Assembly (NCBI GenBank): GCA_905233405.1
Contig: CAJOEG010000214.1
Span: forward strand, 1-5,892
Length of the DNA stretch: 5,892 nt
From: an uncultured Bacteroidales bacterium
GTDB taxonomy: Bacteria; Bacteroidota; Bacteroidia; Bacteroidales; ML635J-15
Direction of reading: 5' to 3'
The notes under the pieces were generated by a model that was not told where the DNA came from, ran no database searches, and saw nothing but the letters and a program-made list of their open reading frames with translations. Below, in pieces: positions 1-5,892 of this stretch. The position numbers and the translations under genes were made by a program. Position 1 is the stretch's first letter. Each line of letters begins with the position of its first letter.

Positions 1-156
1 GTTGTAGTCGCTCATAAATTCGTTTTTCATTACGACATAAGTGGTTGTCTTGTAGAATTTTTCCACTTCGGACTTGTTACCCATCGGCATTTTTATCTGC
101 GAAAAAGCCTGCAATGCGGTAGCCAGTATTATTAGTATTATGGTTAATCGTTTCAT
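1..156 (-). CDS. Exported protein of unknown function, N-terminal part (runs off the left edge)
   Basis: The ATG at 156-154 opens a frame that stays open for 52 codons to the window edge. It begins MKRLTIILIILATALQAFSQ, a clear Sec signal peptide (basic n-region, hydrophobic core, likely cleavage just before Q20). The mature protein starts IKMPMGNKSEVEKFYKTTTY and then VVMKNEFMSDYN. This start loosely reminds me of a Bacteroidales family of secreted hypothetical proteins with a 'TYVV...N.MS.YN' beginning, but that is from memory and the rest of the protein is not visible. The start lies only 10 nt after the stop of the 167-838 gene on the same strand, so it is probably the third gene of the lipid-kinase operon. 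The leader is AT-rich with no convincing Shine-Dalgarno, as is usual in Bacteroidota. No function can be assigned. Confidence 0.75.
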   Translation of the reverse strand, partial: MKRLTIILIILATALQAFSQIKMPMGNKSEVEKFYKTTTYVVMKNEFMSDYN

Positions 157-166
157 TTATAAAGAG

Positions 167-838
167 TTATTTGTTAAAAAATATTGGATGTTTTCGGTTG
201 TATTTCTGTACGTACTCCATAACGCTTTTGCTTCGTTTGCGTTTGCTTAACTTTGAGTATTCGTTGAAAAGTTCAGTGTCGTCCTTTATCAGTTCAAGCA
301 GATTTTTGCTTCCGTAGGAAATTATTTCTCCAGTGTTCATATCGATGAAGTAATGCACCAATTCTTCGGAAGTGTATGATTGTGTGGATGATGGTATGTA
401 CATCGGGTCGTACATCATAGTTCCTGTGCCACCTACATATCGGGTGACAAGTTCGGTTGATACAAAATGTGAAATTGTTCCGACATAAGGTATAAGGTTG
501 AATTTGTCGAGATAGTAAATGTTTGGTTTTCCGTTGTTTGCATATCCCCAAATTGTTTTTCGCGGGATTTCGTTGAGAGTTCCATTTTCGTCGTAAAAGC
601 TTATGGTTTCAACTTTTAGGAGATTTTTGAAGAAGTCGTCGTCGTATGCCGGCGAGACAAAGCGCGAAAATGGAATGGGAGAGTTGTTTCTGAATGAGTA
701 GAATGAGGGGTAGACACCATTTTTGAACTCGAACGAATAGTCGTACCGCACTGTTTCTTTTTCTGTTTCCTGCGCAACGGCGGTGCCGAAAAACGACAAT
801 GCAATCAACGAAATCAATATAAAGCGATTGTTTAGCAT
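167..838 (-). CDS. Secreted protein of unknown function, 223 aa
   Basis: The protein begins MLNNRFILISLIALSFFGTA followed by VAQE, a typical signal peptide with an expected cleavage after A22; there is no lipobox cysteine, so a soluble periplasmic or surface product is more likely than a lipoprotein. The mature part has a 'NGVYPSFYSFRNNSPIPF' stretch, an 'IWGYANNGKPNIYYLDKFN' stretch and a 'YVGTISHFVSTE' stretch, then a polar 'IDMNTGEIISYGSKNLLELI' segment and a basic, Lys/Arg-rich C-terminus. I recognise the general look of Bacteroidales secreted hypothetical proteins but no named domain or catalytic motif. The ATG lies within the end of the lipid kinase gene (overlap 832-838, where ATGCTAA contains both this start and the kinase stop), which fixes the start and suggests translational coupling. 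Another exported protein follows after 10 nt. Confidence 0.85.
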   Translation of the reverse strand: MLNNRFILISLIALSFFGTAVAQETEKETVRYDYSFEFKNGVYPSFYSFRNNSPIPFSRFVSPAYDDDFFKNLLKVETISFYDENGTLNEIPRKTIWGYANNGKPNIYYLDKFNLIPYVGTISHFVSTELVTRYVGGTGTMMYDPMYIPSSTQSYTSEELVHYFIDMNTGEIISYGSKNLLELIKDDTELFNEYSKLSKRKRSKSVMEYVQKYNRKHPIFFNK

Positions 839-1722
839 ATTACCATTAACGATTTGTGCTTTATGGATATGTCAACAGTTTTTCCGACTTGCTTTGCTTC
901 GCCGTCGATGTTGGCGTACTCGTTTATATTGTTGCAAATCTTGACCGTTTTTCCTTGCAATATTTTTACGCGGTGCGAGTGGTCGAGGTTGTTTGTCAGG
1001 AGCAGCATTGCCGTGTGTGGTGCCGAGATTAGCGGTATGTTTTTCACAATGCAAACATCAATAAGTCCATCGTCGATTCTTGAGTTTGGCGACACTATTG
1101 CATTGTAACCGAACTGATTAGCATTGGCTAGACAGATGAACATGGCCTTGTGGACTGAACTTTTGCCGTCGATTTCAATCTTGTATTCGTTGGCTTTGTA
1201 GGTCGGATACTTTGTTGCGATAAGTTGTACATAGGAGTGAAGTCCTCTGGTGTTCTTCGGCTTTTCTTGGAACTCTTTGGCTATCAGTGCGTCAAATCCG
1301 ATTCCAGCAATGCTCGCGCAGAAATTTCCGTTGACAGACATTGTATCTATGCGCTTCATCCTGTTTTCGTTAAGCAATTCGACGGCTTTGGCTGGCGTTA
1401 CGGGAATTTTAAGGCTTCGTGCAAGACCGTTGCCTGAGCCACAGGGGATTATGCCCATTTTTGTTTGCGTATCAACAAGACCAGATGCTACTTCGTTTAC
1501 GGTTCCATCTCCACCAACGGCGACCACGATGTCGTAGCCATCGGATGCTGCTTGCTTTGCAATTTCGGTTGCGTGGCCAGCATGCTGAGTTTCAGCTATT
1601 TCGAAGTCGAAGTTTATGCGGTCGATGCTGCGTTCGATGGCTTTGAGCGCGGATTTCTGTTTGCCCGTGCCAGAAACTGGGTTGATGATTATCAATACTT
1701 TTTCCTTGTCGTTCATAGGCAT
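832..1722 (-). CDS. Lipid kinase of the YegS/BmrU (diacylglycerol kinase catalytic domain) family, 296 aa
   Basis: This is a soluble ATP-dependent lipid kinase that probably phosphorylates diacylglycerol or a related lipid at the inner face of the membrane. Visible motifs, in order: nucleotide-binding NPVSGTGK at residues 14-21, the hallmark GGDGT at 70-74 with the following VNEVASG, and PCGSGN at 93-98. The C-terminal beta-sandwich domain carries DDGLIDVCIV and NIDGEA at 271-276, whose D273 and E275 match the acid pair that serves as metal ligand/catalytic base in DgkB-type enzymes. The length (~300 aa) is normal for the family. Start: ATG at 1722; a second in-frame ATG at 1716 is also possible. 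It is the first gene of a minus-strand cluster with two exported proteins, overlapping the next by 7 nt. The substrate (diacylglycerol, sphingolipid base or ceramide, the last two plausible in Bacteroidales) cannot be read from the sequence. Confidence 0.93.
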   Translation of the reverse strand: MPMNDKEKVLIIINPVSGTGKQKSALKAIERSIDRINFDFEIAETQHAGHATEIAKQAASDGYDIVVAVGGDGTVNEVASGLVDTQTKMGIIPCGSGNGLARSLKIPVTPAKAVELLNENRMKRIDTMSVNGNFCASIAGIGFDALIAKEFQEKPKNTRGLHSYVQLIATKYPTYKANEYKIEIDGKSSVHKAMFICLANANQFGYNAIVSPNSRIDDGLIDVCIVKNIPLISAPHTAMLLLTNNLDHSHRVKILQGKTVKICNNINEYANIDGEAKQVGKTVDISIKHKSLMVIC

Positions 1723-1798
1723 TGGATAATTTGGTGCGAAAATAAATAATTTATCGTGGCAATAATTCTTTTGTGGCGATAGTTTATCAACAAAATAT

Positions 1799-1806
1799 TA
1801 CCTTTG
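1799..1806 (+). promoter_or_regulatory. Candidate Bacteroidota promoter (-7 box TAnnTTTG) for the deacetylase-like gene
   Basis: TACCTTTG is an exact match to the TAnnTTTG -7 element used by the Bacteroidota primary sigma factor. A TTTG at 1770-1773 could be the -33 element, but the 25-nt gap is longer than the usual spacing of about 19-23, so it is a weak partner. Transcription would begin a few bases downstream, around 1811-1815, giving a leader of about 35-60 nt before the candidate starts at 1848 and 1872. It lies in the divergent intergenic region between the lipid kinase operon and this gene, in the expected orientation. Confidence 0.5.
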
Positions 1807-1847
1807 TGGAAATTTCCTGAACGACATTTTTGTTCTGTTGGAAATTT

Positions 1848-3157
1848 ATGATGTATTATGCTGATATACAAATGATTTTTTCGAATAATGCCATAGAATA
1901 TACGATTAGGCGCATCGCCGAAATTGCATTTCCGCAGAAGGAGTGCCGTGTCGAACTTGGCGATGTTCCAACGCTTGTCGTTGACCAAAATGTCGAAATG
2001 AAATTTATCCGTCCCGATGATTCAAATGTAGAATTATTATATAATGGAAATCTTTGTTATTCAAATATTAACTCTTTTGATAATAAAGTGTCACTTAAAG
2101 TGTTTTCTTTGCCAGAAAACGATAGTCCATTTTCCTTTGACGGCAAATGTGTGCATGTGAATTTCGATATGCTGGGCATTTCTTTCCTGTTGCTTTCGCG
2201 TTACGAGGAGACATTGACCGAGCATCGCGATAAGTTTGGTCGTTTCTGCTATGAAGATAGTCTTTGTTGTAAATACGAACTTTCTGATATTCCGATAGTT
2301 GATGAGTATGCAATGCTTCTGCGTAGGTTCGTGCAGGCGAGTTTTCCTAACTTTGTGGTAATCAGAAGAGAACCGAAGTTTATCCCTACTCACGACGTCG
2401 ATTTTCTGTTCCGTTTTCCAAATTTTGGGAAGGCGGTAAAGACTATTTCTGGCGACCTATTCAAGAGGAAAAGACTGCGGTTGTCGTTCAAGTCGCTGTC
2501 GGCATATATGAAATCACTTCGCAATTTTAGGCAAGATCCGTATGCTTCGGCGGTGTATGAATTGCTTAAAGTATCCATTGAAAACAAATTAGATTCTCGA
2601 TTTTATTTCAAGGCATTACGAAATAAATATTTTGATTCTACATACAATATTCTTTCTCCAAAATCACGTGAGTGCATTAAGGATTTGCAGTCGCAAGGTG
2701 TGGTCGTAGGATTGCATGGAGGCTTATATTCTTTTGCTGACAAAATCATATTTGCACAGGAGAAAAGTATGCTGGAGACGGTGTGTGGACGTGAAGTTGC
2801 GTCTGTGCGTCAGCATTTCCTGAGATTTGATGTGCGCAAAACTCCGCAGGTTTGGCAGGAATGCGGTATTCGTAGCGATTCCACATTGGGATTCCCTGAG
2901 CGTGAGGGCTTTAGGTGTGGAACTTGTCATCCTTATCCATTGTATGACATTGAAAACGATTGCGCGTTGGAAGTCATCGAGCATCCGTTGGTTGTGATGG
3001 ATACGACTTTGTATTTGATAGTGTGCGCAATTTGTATGACAGGTGCGCGGCTGTCGAGGGCAACTTCGTTATGCTGTGGCACAATACCACAATGTTCGGC
3101 GAGTTGGAAAGTTGGTATAAGAATGTGTATTTGAGATTCCTAAAAACGCTTGCGTAA
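1848..3157 (+). pseudogene. Polysaccharide deacetylase-like protein (Bacteroidales THDVD type), frameshifted near the 3' end
   Basis: The reading frame from 1848 carries features of the Bacteroidota polysaccharide deacetylase-like family (NodB fold, often found near surface-polysaccharide genes): THDVD at residues 181-185 (metal-site type motif), LHG at 289-291, RQH followed by LRFD at 321-327, GFRCGTCHPYPLYD from 354, and PLVVMDTTL from 380. After about 3011 this frame turns into unrelated sequence and stops at 3134. The family-typical end instead continues in another frame (codon starts moved back by one): DSVRNLYDRCAAVEGNFVML then WHNTT, ending with TAA at 3155-3157. The two parts together give about 436 codons, near full length. 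The start is uncertain: ATG at 1848, 1851 or 1872 are all in frame, with 1872 fitting the usual family N-terminus and 1848 having a weak GGAAA just upstream. An upstream in-frame TTG at 1830 is less likely. Either a decaying gene or an assembly error. Confidence 0.8.
3009..3022 (+). other. Frameshift point in the deacetylase-like gene
   Basis: The family-like text in the first frame ends with MDTTL (2997-3011), and that in the second frame resumes at about 3017 (DSVRNLYDRC). Moving from one to the other requires a net loss of 1 nt (or gain of 2) within about 3012-3022. No long homopolymer is present there, so a simple homopolymer read error is not obvious. From memory, related proteins have a longer stretch between MDxTL and the GxFxxLWHN block, so the lesion may be a deletion of roughly 25 nt rather than a single base. 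TTTG occurs at both 3008-3011 and 3014-3017, a short repeat that could have promoted slippage. Confidence 0.7.
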
Positions 3158-3208
3158 GAAAAAATCTTTAGTGCAGTTTTTCAATCAATAATATGCCGTT
3201 GAATGTTC

Positions 3209-3233
3209 TATACTGCAATTGTTTTCCAGTATA
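3209..3233. terminator. Possible hairpin between convergent genes
   Basis: TATACTG at 3209-3215 and CAGTATA at 3227-3233 form a perfect 7-bp inverted repeat with an 11-nt loop. It sits in the 143-nt gap between the convergent deacetylase-like gene (stop at 3157) and the cyclo-ligase gene (stop at 3301), where a two-way terminator would be expected. The stem is AT-rich and short, and there is only a moderate T-rich stretch after it on the plus strand and none on the minus strand, so this is a weak candidate. The rest of the gap shows nothing coding. Confidence 0.25.
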
Positions 3234-3300
3234 AGTTAGTTTTGTTGTGTGTAGTGAAGATTTGTTTTCGACATCTATGAATTGTCTATGACCTTGAACT

Positions 3301-3825
3301 TTATAGACTGATTATTTCGTCCATTCTGATATCGGTAGGTTCGGTCGGGATTTCATCTACAAGTTGGAAATCGAAGCAGATGCCTATTTTCTTGACATCC
3401 TCGTGCTTGCAAAGGAAACGGTCGTAGTAACCACGTCCACGACCAAGACGATTGCCGTTTCTGTCGAATGATATGCCAGGAACGATTATAAGGTCGTATC
3501 CACCAGTGTATTCAACCGACTGAGGCTCCTGTATGTCGAAATCGCCTTTGGCAAAAGTAGTGTCTGCGTCAAGTTTTACGGGTATGATGTCATCACCGAC
3601 TACGGTTGGTAGTATTATCTGCTTGAGGTTGCGCCACTTGGCAATGAAATCTGCTGTCTGCACTTCGTCGGGTAGCGAGTAGTACATCATAACGATGTTT
3701 GCCTTTGCAAAATCGGGATGCGATTCCACTTTCGCCATTATTGCTTTCGACTGAGTTTCAAGCTGTTCGGCTGTATGCTCCTTCTTGAGTTGCTTTATGT
3801 GTTTTCTAAGTTCTTTTTTGTCCAT
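3301..3825 (-). CDS. ygfA: 5-formyltetrahydrofolate cyclo-ligase (5,10-methenyltetrahydrofolate synthetase), 174 aa
   Basis: This cytosolic enzyme uses ATP to convert 5-formyltetrahydrofolate to 5,10-methenyltetrahydrofolate, returning the inhibitory folate to the one-carbon pool. The sequence shows the N-terminal basic helix (MDKKELRKHIKQLKK), MMYYSLPDEVQT at about 46-57, the IQEP segment near residue 98-101, and the family signature PGISFD at 116-121 followed by GRGRGYYDRF at 128-137, which forms the ATP/phosphate-binding part. The C-terminus has the usual IGICFDFQLVDEIPTEPTD then MDEII. The length is normal for the short bacterial form and no key motif is missing. The ATG at 3825 follows an AT-rich leader (AAATTAAAA) without a Shine-Dalgarno, and no TAnnTTTG promoter was found just upstream. 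The same-strand gene upstream ends 169 nt away, and the gap is largely filled by an octamer repeat. Confidence 0.96.
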   Translation of the reverse strand: MDKKELRKHIKQLKKEHTAEQLETQSKAIMAKVESHPDFAKANIVMMYYSLPDEVQTADFIAKWRNLKQIILPTVVGDDIIPVKLDADTTFAKGDFDIQEPQSVEYTGGYDLIIVPGISFDRNGNRLGRGRGYYDRFLCKHEDVKKIGICFDFQLVDEIPTEPTDIRMDEIISL

Positions 3826-3874
3826 TTTAATTTGTTTCTAGGTTTCTATGGCTGCGGCGTTTATAATTGTTTCT

Positions 3875-3986
3875 GGGCTGACAGTCTTGCAGTCTCACGT
3901 TCTAACGGTCTGGCTGACTGTCAGACAGGTCTTCTGCTAGACAATTAGACTTTAAGCCTTTTCTTCTTTTAGCCTTTTAGCCCATT
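3875..3986. repeat. Degenerate 8-bp-phased tandem repeat (consensus AGNCTNNN), about 14 units
   Basis: Reading the plus strand in steps of eight from 3875, fourteen consecutive octamers share one register. Examples are AGTCTTGC at 3883, AGTCTCAC at 3891, GGTCTGGC at 3907, AGACAATT at 3939, AGACTTTA at 3947, and AGCCTTTT at both 3955 and 3971. The fourth base is C in all fourteen units, and the fifth is T in most. The left part favours [AG]GTCTNNC, the right part AGCCTTTT. Because the core AGNCT is nearly its own reverse complement, the array also contains inverted repeats, such as CTGACAGTC (3878-3886) with GACTGTCAG (3916-3924), and could fold. It lies after the stop of the DUF3298-like gene (3995) and before the start of the cyclo-ligase gene (3825), both on the minus strand. 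I know of similar octamer arrays between genes in Bacteroidales only from general impression; their function is unknown to me. Confidence 0.75.
3908..3928. repeat. Local hairpin inside the octamer array
   Basis: CTGA (3914-3917) and TCAG (3921-3924) pair around the 3-nt loop CTG. After one mismatch the stem continues with CTG-type pairs on the left (3910-3912) and CAG on the right (3926-3928). The structure lies 3' of the stop at 3995 on the minus strand and lacks an uninterrupted following T-run in that direction, so an intrinsic terminator is possible but not supported strongly. Confidence 0.35.
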
Positions 3987-3994
3987 ATCACTTG

Positions 3995-4921
3995 TCAATT
4001 TATTGCAACCGCTTTATTCTGCTTCTTTGCCTTTACTCGTTCTACCTGTCCTATGTTAAAGAATTTATACACAACGGATTCCGGTTTCGTCATCAGCCTT
4101 ACGGATTTTGCGTTGATAAGAACGTGGATTGTAGCATCGTATTCGTCAAGGTAGTTGTCTGAATTGAAAACGTATGTCAGTCCGAATTCATCAATGTAGA
4201 AGTTGCCGTTGTAGTTGACTTCCGATTTGTTGTATGCGAGTTTCTGCTCCCTCGTCATTGTGCTTCTAACCAATTCTAGATATGCTTCAGCCTTGTCGGG
4301 GAGAAGGATGTCGTTTTCGTCTAAAAACCTCTTGTTCACGATGTCGTACACAAATACAGTTTCCTTTCTTATGCAAGTCATTGCGTTGCAAGTCTTTTCG
4401 GTGACGCTATACGACAGAAACATATTTGTCTGGCATATCAATTTCCCTGTGACAATTCCGTAGTATGCAGGTTCCCAAAGCATTTCCTCCGACAGCATTG
4501 GATTTTTGCTCCTTATGCTCGACATAAAGTTGTTGCATTCTGCATCTCCCTTTATCTTGTGTGTTTCGTATTTTGAGAGGCATTTTTCATCTATGTACTT
4601 GTGTATCATACCTTCTGGAGATAAATCCTTAGTGTTACCATTAATTATGCTTGAGATTTTCTCGTATATGTTCTTCTCCGACACTTCGTCGAGAGAACCT
4701 TTTTCTGGCAGTTCTATGTCAACGATAAATTCATCGACAAAAACATCTCCATCTTCAGTCCTATAGGTTGAAAATGTCGTTTCGTATTCCGAAAATAGAT
4801 ATTTTTCTGTCTTGTTAATTTTATAGTCGGTTATGTAAACCTGTGCTTTTGCCAATGGGCATAGTAAAAACAGTGTTAAGATAATCGTTCCAATTCTTCT
4901 ACATTTCTCCGCCGTCATCAT
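3995..4921 (-). CDS. Secreted protein with a DUF3298/RsiV-like C-terminal region, about 308 aa
   Basis: From the ATG at 4921 the protein starts MMTAEKCRRIGTIILTLFLL then CPLAKAQVY, a signal peptide with likely cleavage after AKA (residue 26), so it acts in the periplasm or at the outer membrane. The C-terminal half resembles DUF3298, the domain also found in RsiV-type anti-sigma factors and PdaC: a 'KETVFVYDIVNKRFLDENDILLP' segment at about 186-208 and 'NFYIDEFGLTYVFNSDNYLDEYDATIHVLI' at about 240-269. The usual YTGGAH motif is not evident; SYSVTEKTCNAM takes its place, so this is a divergent member and the call is tentative. There is no transmembrane helix or cytoplasmic sigma-binding part as in RsiV. 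Starts: GTG at 4933 and ATG at 4921 or 4918; ATG 4921 is preferred because it gives a compact signal peptide and has AAAGGTG some 9-15 nt upstream. It overlaps the receptor gene by about 23 nt, implying co-transcription. Confidence 0.8.
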   Translation of the reverse strand: MMTAEKCRRIGTIILTLFLLCPLAKAQVYITDYKINKTEKYLFSEYETTFSTYRTEDGDVFVDEFIVDIELPEKGSLDEVSEKNIYEKISSIINGNTKDLSPEGMIHKYIDEKCLSKYETHKIKGDAECNNFMSSIRSKNPMLSEEMLWEPAYYGIVTGKLICQTNMFLSYSVTEKTCNAMTCIRKETVFVYDIVNKRFLDENDILLPDKAEAYLELVRSTMTREQKLAYNKSEVNYNGNFYIDEFGLTYVFNSDNYLDEYDATIHVLINAKSVRLMTKPESVVYKFFNIGQVERVKAKKQNKAVAIN

Positions 4922-5892
4922 CTGAATCTTCACCTTTCTCTTTGCGTTTTTTGAAATCGTTAAGTTTGTATGTTATTGATATATTGAAATTTGGCCAAGT
5001 GTTCGAGCGTGTCATGTGATAGTACAAGTAATCGGTTTCCGTAGTTGTGTTGAACTTCATAGTATTGAAGAGGTTACGGAAATTTACGCTGATTGACAGC
5101 CTCTTGTCAAGGAAATCCTGCTTGATGCCTAGGTTGAATGCTATTCTTCCTGCACTGCGTCCCTGTGCTGTAATTGATGGGGCATCGTAGAATCCACCGA
5201 ATTGAATATTTGTCCCCGACTTCTTGATTCTAAACGTATTATTGATTCTAACTCGCCAAGTGAAAGTGCTGTTGCTGCGGTAAGTCTGCGACTTTATTGA
5301 GTAGTAGTAGGCGTTTACGCTGGCGTTAAGATTGTACCATTTGCATGGATTGAAGTTGCCCATGATTTCGCTTCCGAGCGACAAGTCCTTGCCGATGTTG
5401 TCGAAAGTCTTGATGTACATGTTTGAATTGGCGGTATCGACAAGCGTTACATTCTGTATGAGGTCGTTAGTTTGCCGAGCGTAAAGTTCGAACGAAACGA
5501 AATGCTCGCCGAAACGCTTTTGCAGCGACATGTCGTACGAGTTTGTGTATTCGGGGTTAAGTGCTGGATTTCCACGGCGTATGTTGTTGGGGTCTTCCAC
5601 CTGTGTCATGGGGTTGAGGTTCCATGGACGCGGTCTTTCGAGACGACGGCTGTAACTTCCCATCAACTGCAAATCTTCTGAGAACGAGTAGGATAGGTGT
5701 ACCGATGGGAAAAAGTCGAACTTCTTATAGGCATAGTCGCCTGTGGGAATTGCAAACAGACGGTTTGTGTATTCTGTTCTCAAACCTACCTGATAACCAA
5801 AGTTTTTCCAGAAGTTCGAGTAAATCACATAACCCGACTGCACATTAAGGTCGAAGTCGTATGGACTATAGCGCAAAGTGTCTTCTTCCCAG
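4899..5892 (-). CDS. TonB-dependent receptor-like outer-membrane beta-barrel protein, C-terminal ~330 residues (5' end beyond the right edge)
   Basis: The frame is open from the right window edge (first full codon Trp at 5891, reading WEEDTLRYSPYDF) to the TAG at 4901-4899, so the start codon is outside. The visible part is a series of amphipathic beta strands ending in aromatic residues, with the hallmark barrel segments FGYQVGLRTEYTNR, FDFFPSVHLSYSF, LMGSYSRRLERPRPWNLNP, and GNPALNPEYTNSYDMSLQKR. This pattern matches the outer-membrane protein beta-barrel family (Pfam OMP_b-brl_3 type) of Bacteroidota, related to TonB-dependent receptors. The last strand (WPNFNISITYKL) is followed by a basic then acidic tail, KKRKEKGEDSDDDGGEM, which is common in this group. 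No substrate can be inferred; the plug and any carboxypeptidase-like N-terminal domain are not in view. The 3' end overlaps the next gene, which encodes a secreted DUF3298-like protein. Confidence 0.92.
   Translation of the reverse strand, partial: WEEDTLRYSPYDFDLNVQSGYVIYSNFWKNFGYQVGLRTEYTNRLFAIPTGDYAYKKFDFFPSVHLSYSFSEDLQLMGSYSRRLERPRPWNLNPMTQVEDPNNIRRGNPALNPEYTNSYDMSLQKRFGEHFVSFELYARQTNDLIQNVTLVDTANSNMYIKTFDNIGKDLSLGSEIMGNFNPCKWYNLNASVNAYYYSIKSQTYRSNSTFTWRVRINNTFRIKKSGTNIQFGGFYDAPSITAQGRSAGRIAFNLGIKQDFLDKRLSISVNFRNLFNTMKFNTTTETDYLYYHMTRSNTWPNFNISITYKLNDFKKRKEKGEDSDDDGGEM

Noticed and set aside
1250..1537. Plus-strand 95-aa open frame and similar frames at 854-1108, 1225-1437, 1419-1646 and 1465-1749
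   Set aside because: All are antisense to the well-conserved lipid kinase and show no domain, signal peptide or promoter.
1737..1744. Minus-strand TATTTTCG as a -7 box for the lipid kinase operon
   Set aside because: It differs from TAnnTTTG by one base, lies only about 15 nt before the ATG, and has no well-spaced -33 partner, so it was not annotated as a promoter.
2960..3157. Plus-strand 65-aa open frame with its own ATG
   Set aside because: Its second half reads as the missing C-terminus of the deacetylase-like gene and its first half overlaps that gene's conserved PLVVMD region in another frame. It is the displaced 3' part, not a separate gene.
3718..3948. Plus-strand 76-aa open frame running into the octamer array
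   Set aside because: Its first third is antisense to the conserved cyclo-ligase N-terminus, and its end (SLAVSRSNGLADCQTG) is just the translation of the 8-bp repeat, in which three octamers make eight residues. No start signal or domain is present.
3875..3986. CRISPR array as an explanation of the periodic region
   Set aside because: The period is 8 bp with no spacers, and the units are degenerate; CRISPR repeats are longer, near identical and separated by unique spacers.
4215..4463. Plus-strand open frames of 82 and 86 aa at 4215-4463 and 4506-4766, with some hydrophobic character
   Set aside because: They are antisense to the DUF3298-like gene, whose signal peptide and domain-like segments support the minus strand; the hydrophobicity is a by-product of the opposite strand.

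Overview
The window looks like a piece of a Bacteroidota chromosome, most likely Bacteroidales. The evidence is the protein families (a TonB-dependent/OMP beta-barrel receptor with a charged C-terminal tail, a THDVD-type polysaccharide deacetylase, several secreted proteins of unknown function), the AT-rich leaders with few Shine-Dalgarno sequences, and a TAnnTTTG-type -7 box. I cannot name the genus.

Layout. Positions 1-1722 hold a minus-strand cluster, read from right to left: a YegS/DagK-type lipid kinase (832-1722), a secreted protein of unknown function (167-838, overlapping the kinase by 7 nt), and the first 52 codons of another exported protein (1-156) that runs off the left edge. A short divergent intergenic region (1723-1847) carries a plus-strand promoter candidate. 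Positions 1848-3157 on the plus strand hold a polysaccharide-deacetylase-like gene that is broken by a frameshift near its 3' end. It converges on a minus-strand 5-formyltetrahydrofolate cyclo-ligase gene (3301-3825). Upstream of that gene lies an intergenic stretch (about 3875-3986) built as an 8-bp-phased degenerate tandem repeat. The right third is another minus-strand pair: the C-terminal part of a TonB-dependent-receptor-like outer-membrane protein (4899-5892, entering from the right edge) and a downstream secreted protein resembling DUF3298/RsiV C-terminal domains (3995-4921), which overlaps the receptor's 3' end.

How the genes relate. Two tight overlapping gene pairs suggest co-transcription: lipid kinase with two exported proteins, and receptor with the DUF3298-like protein. 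The cyclo-ligase is a folate housekeeping gene with no obvious functional link to its neighbours. I see no CRISPR array, tRNA, rRNA or insertion sequence, and no complete new defence or mobile system. The most distinctive structures are the octamer repeat and the damaged deacetylase gene.
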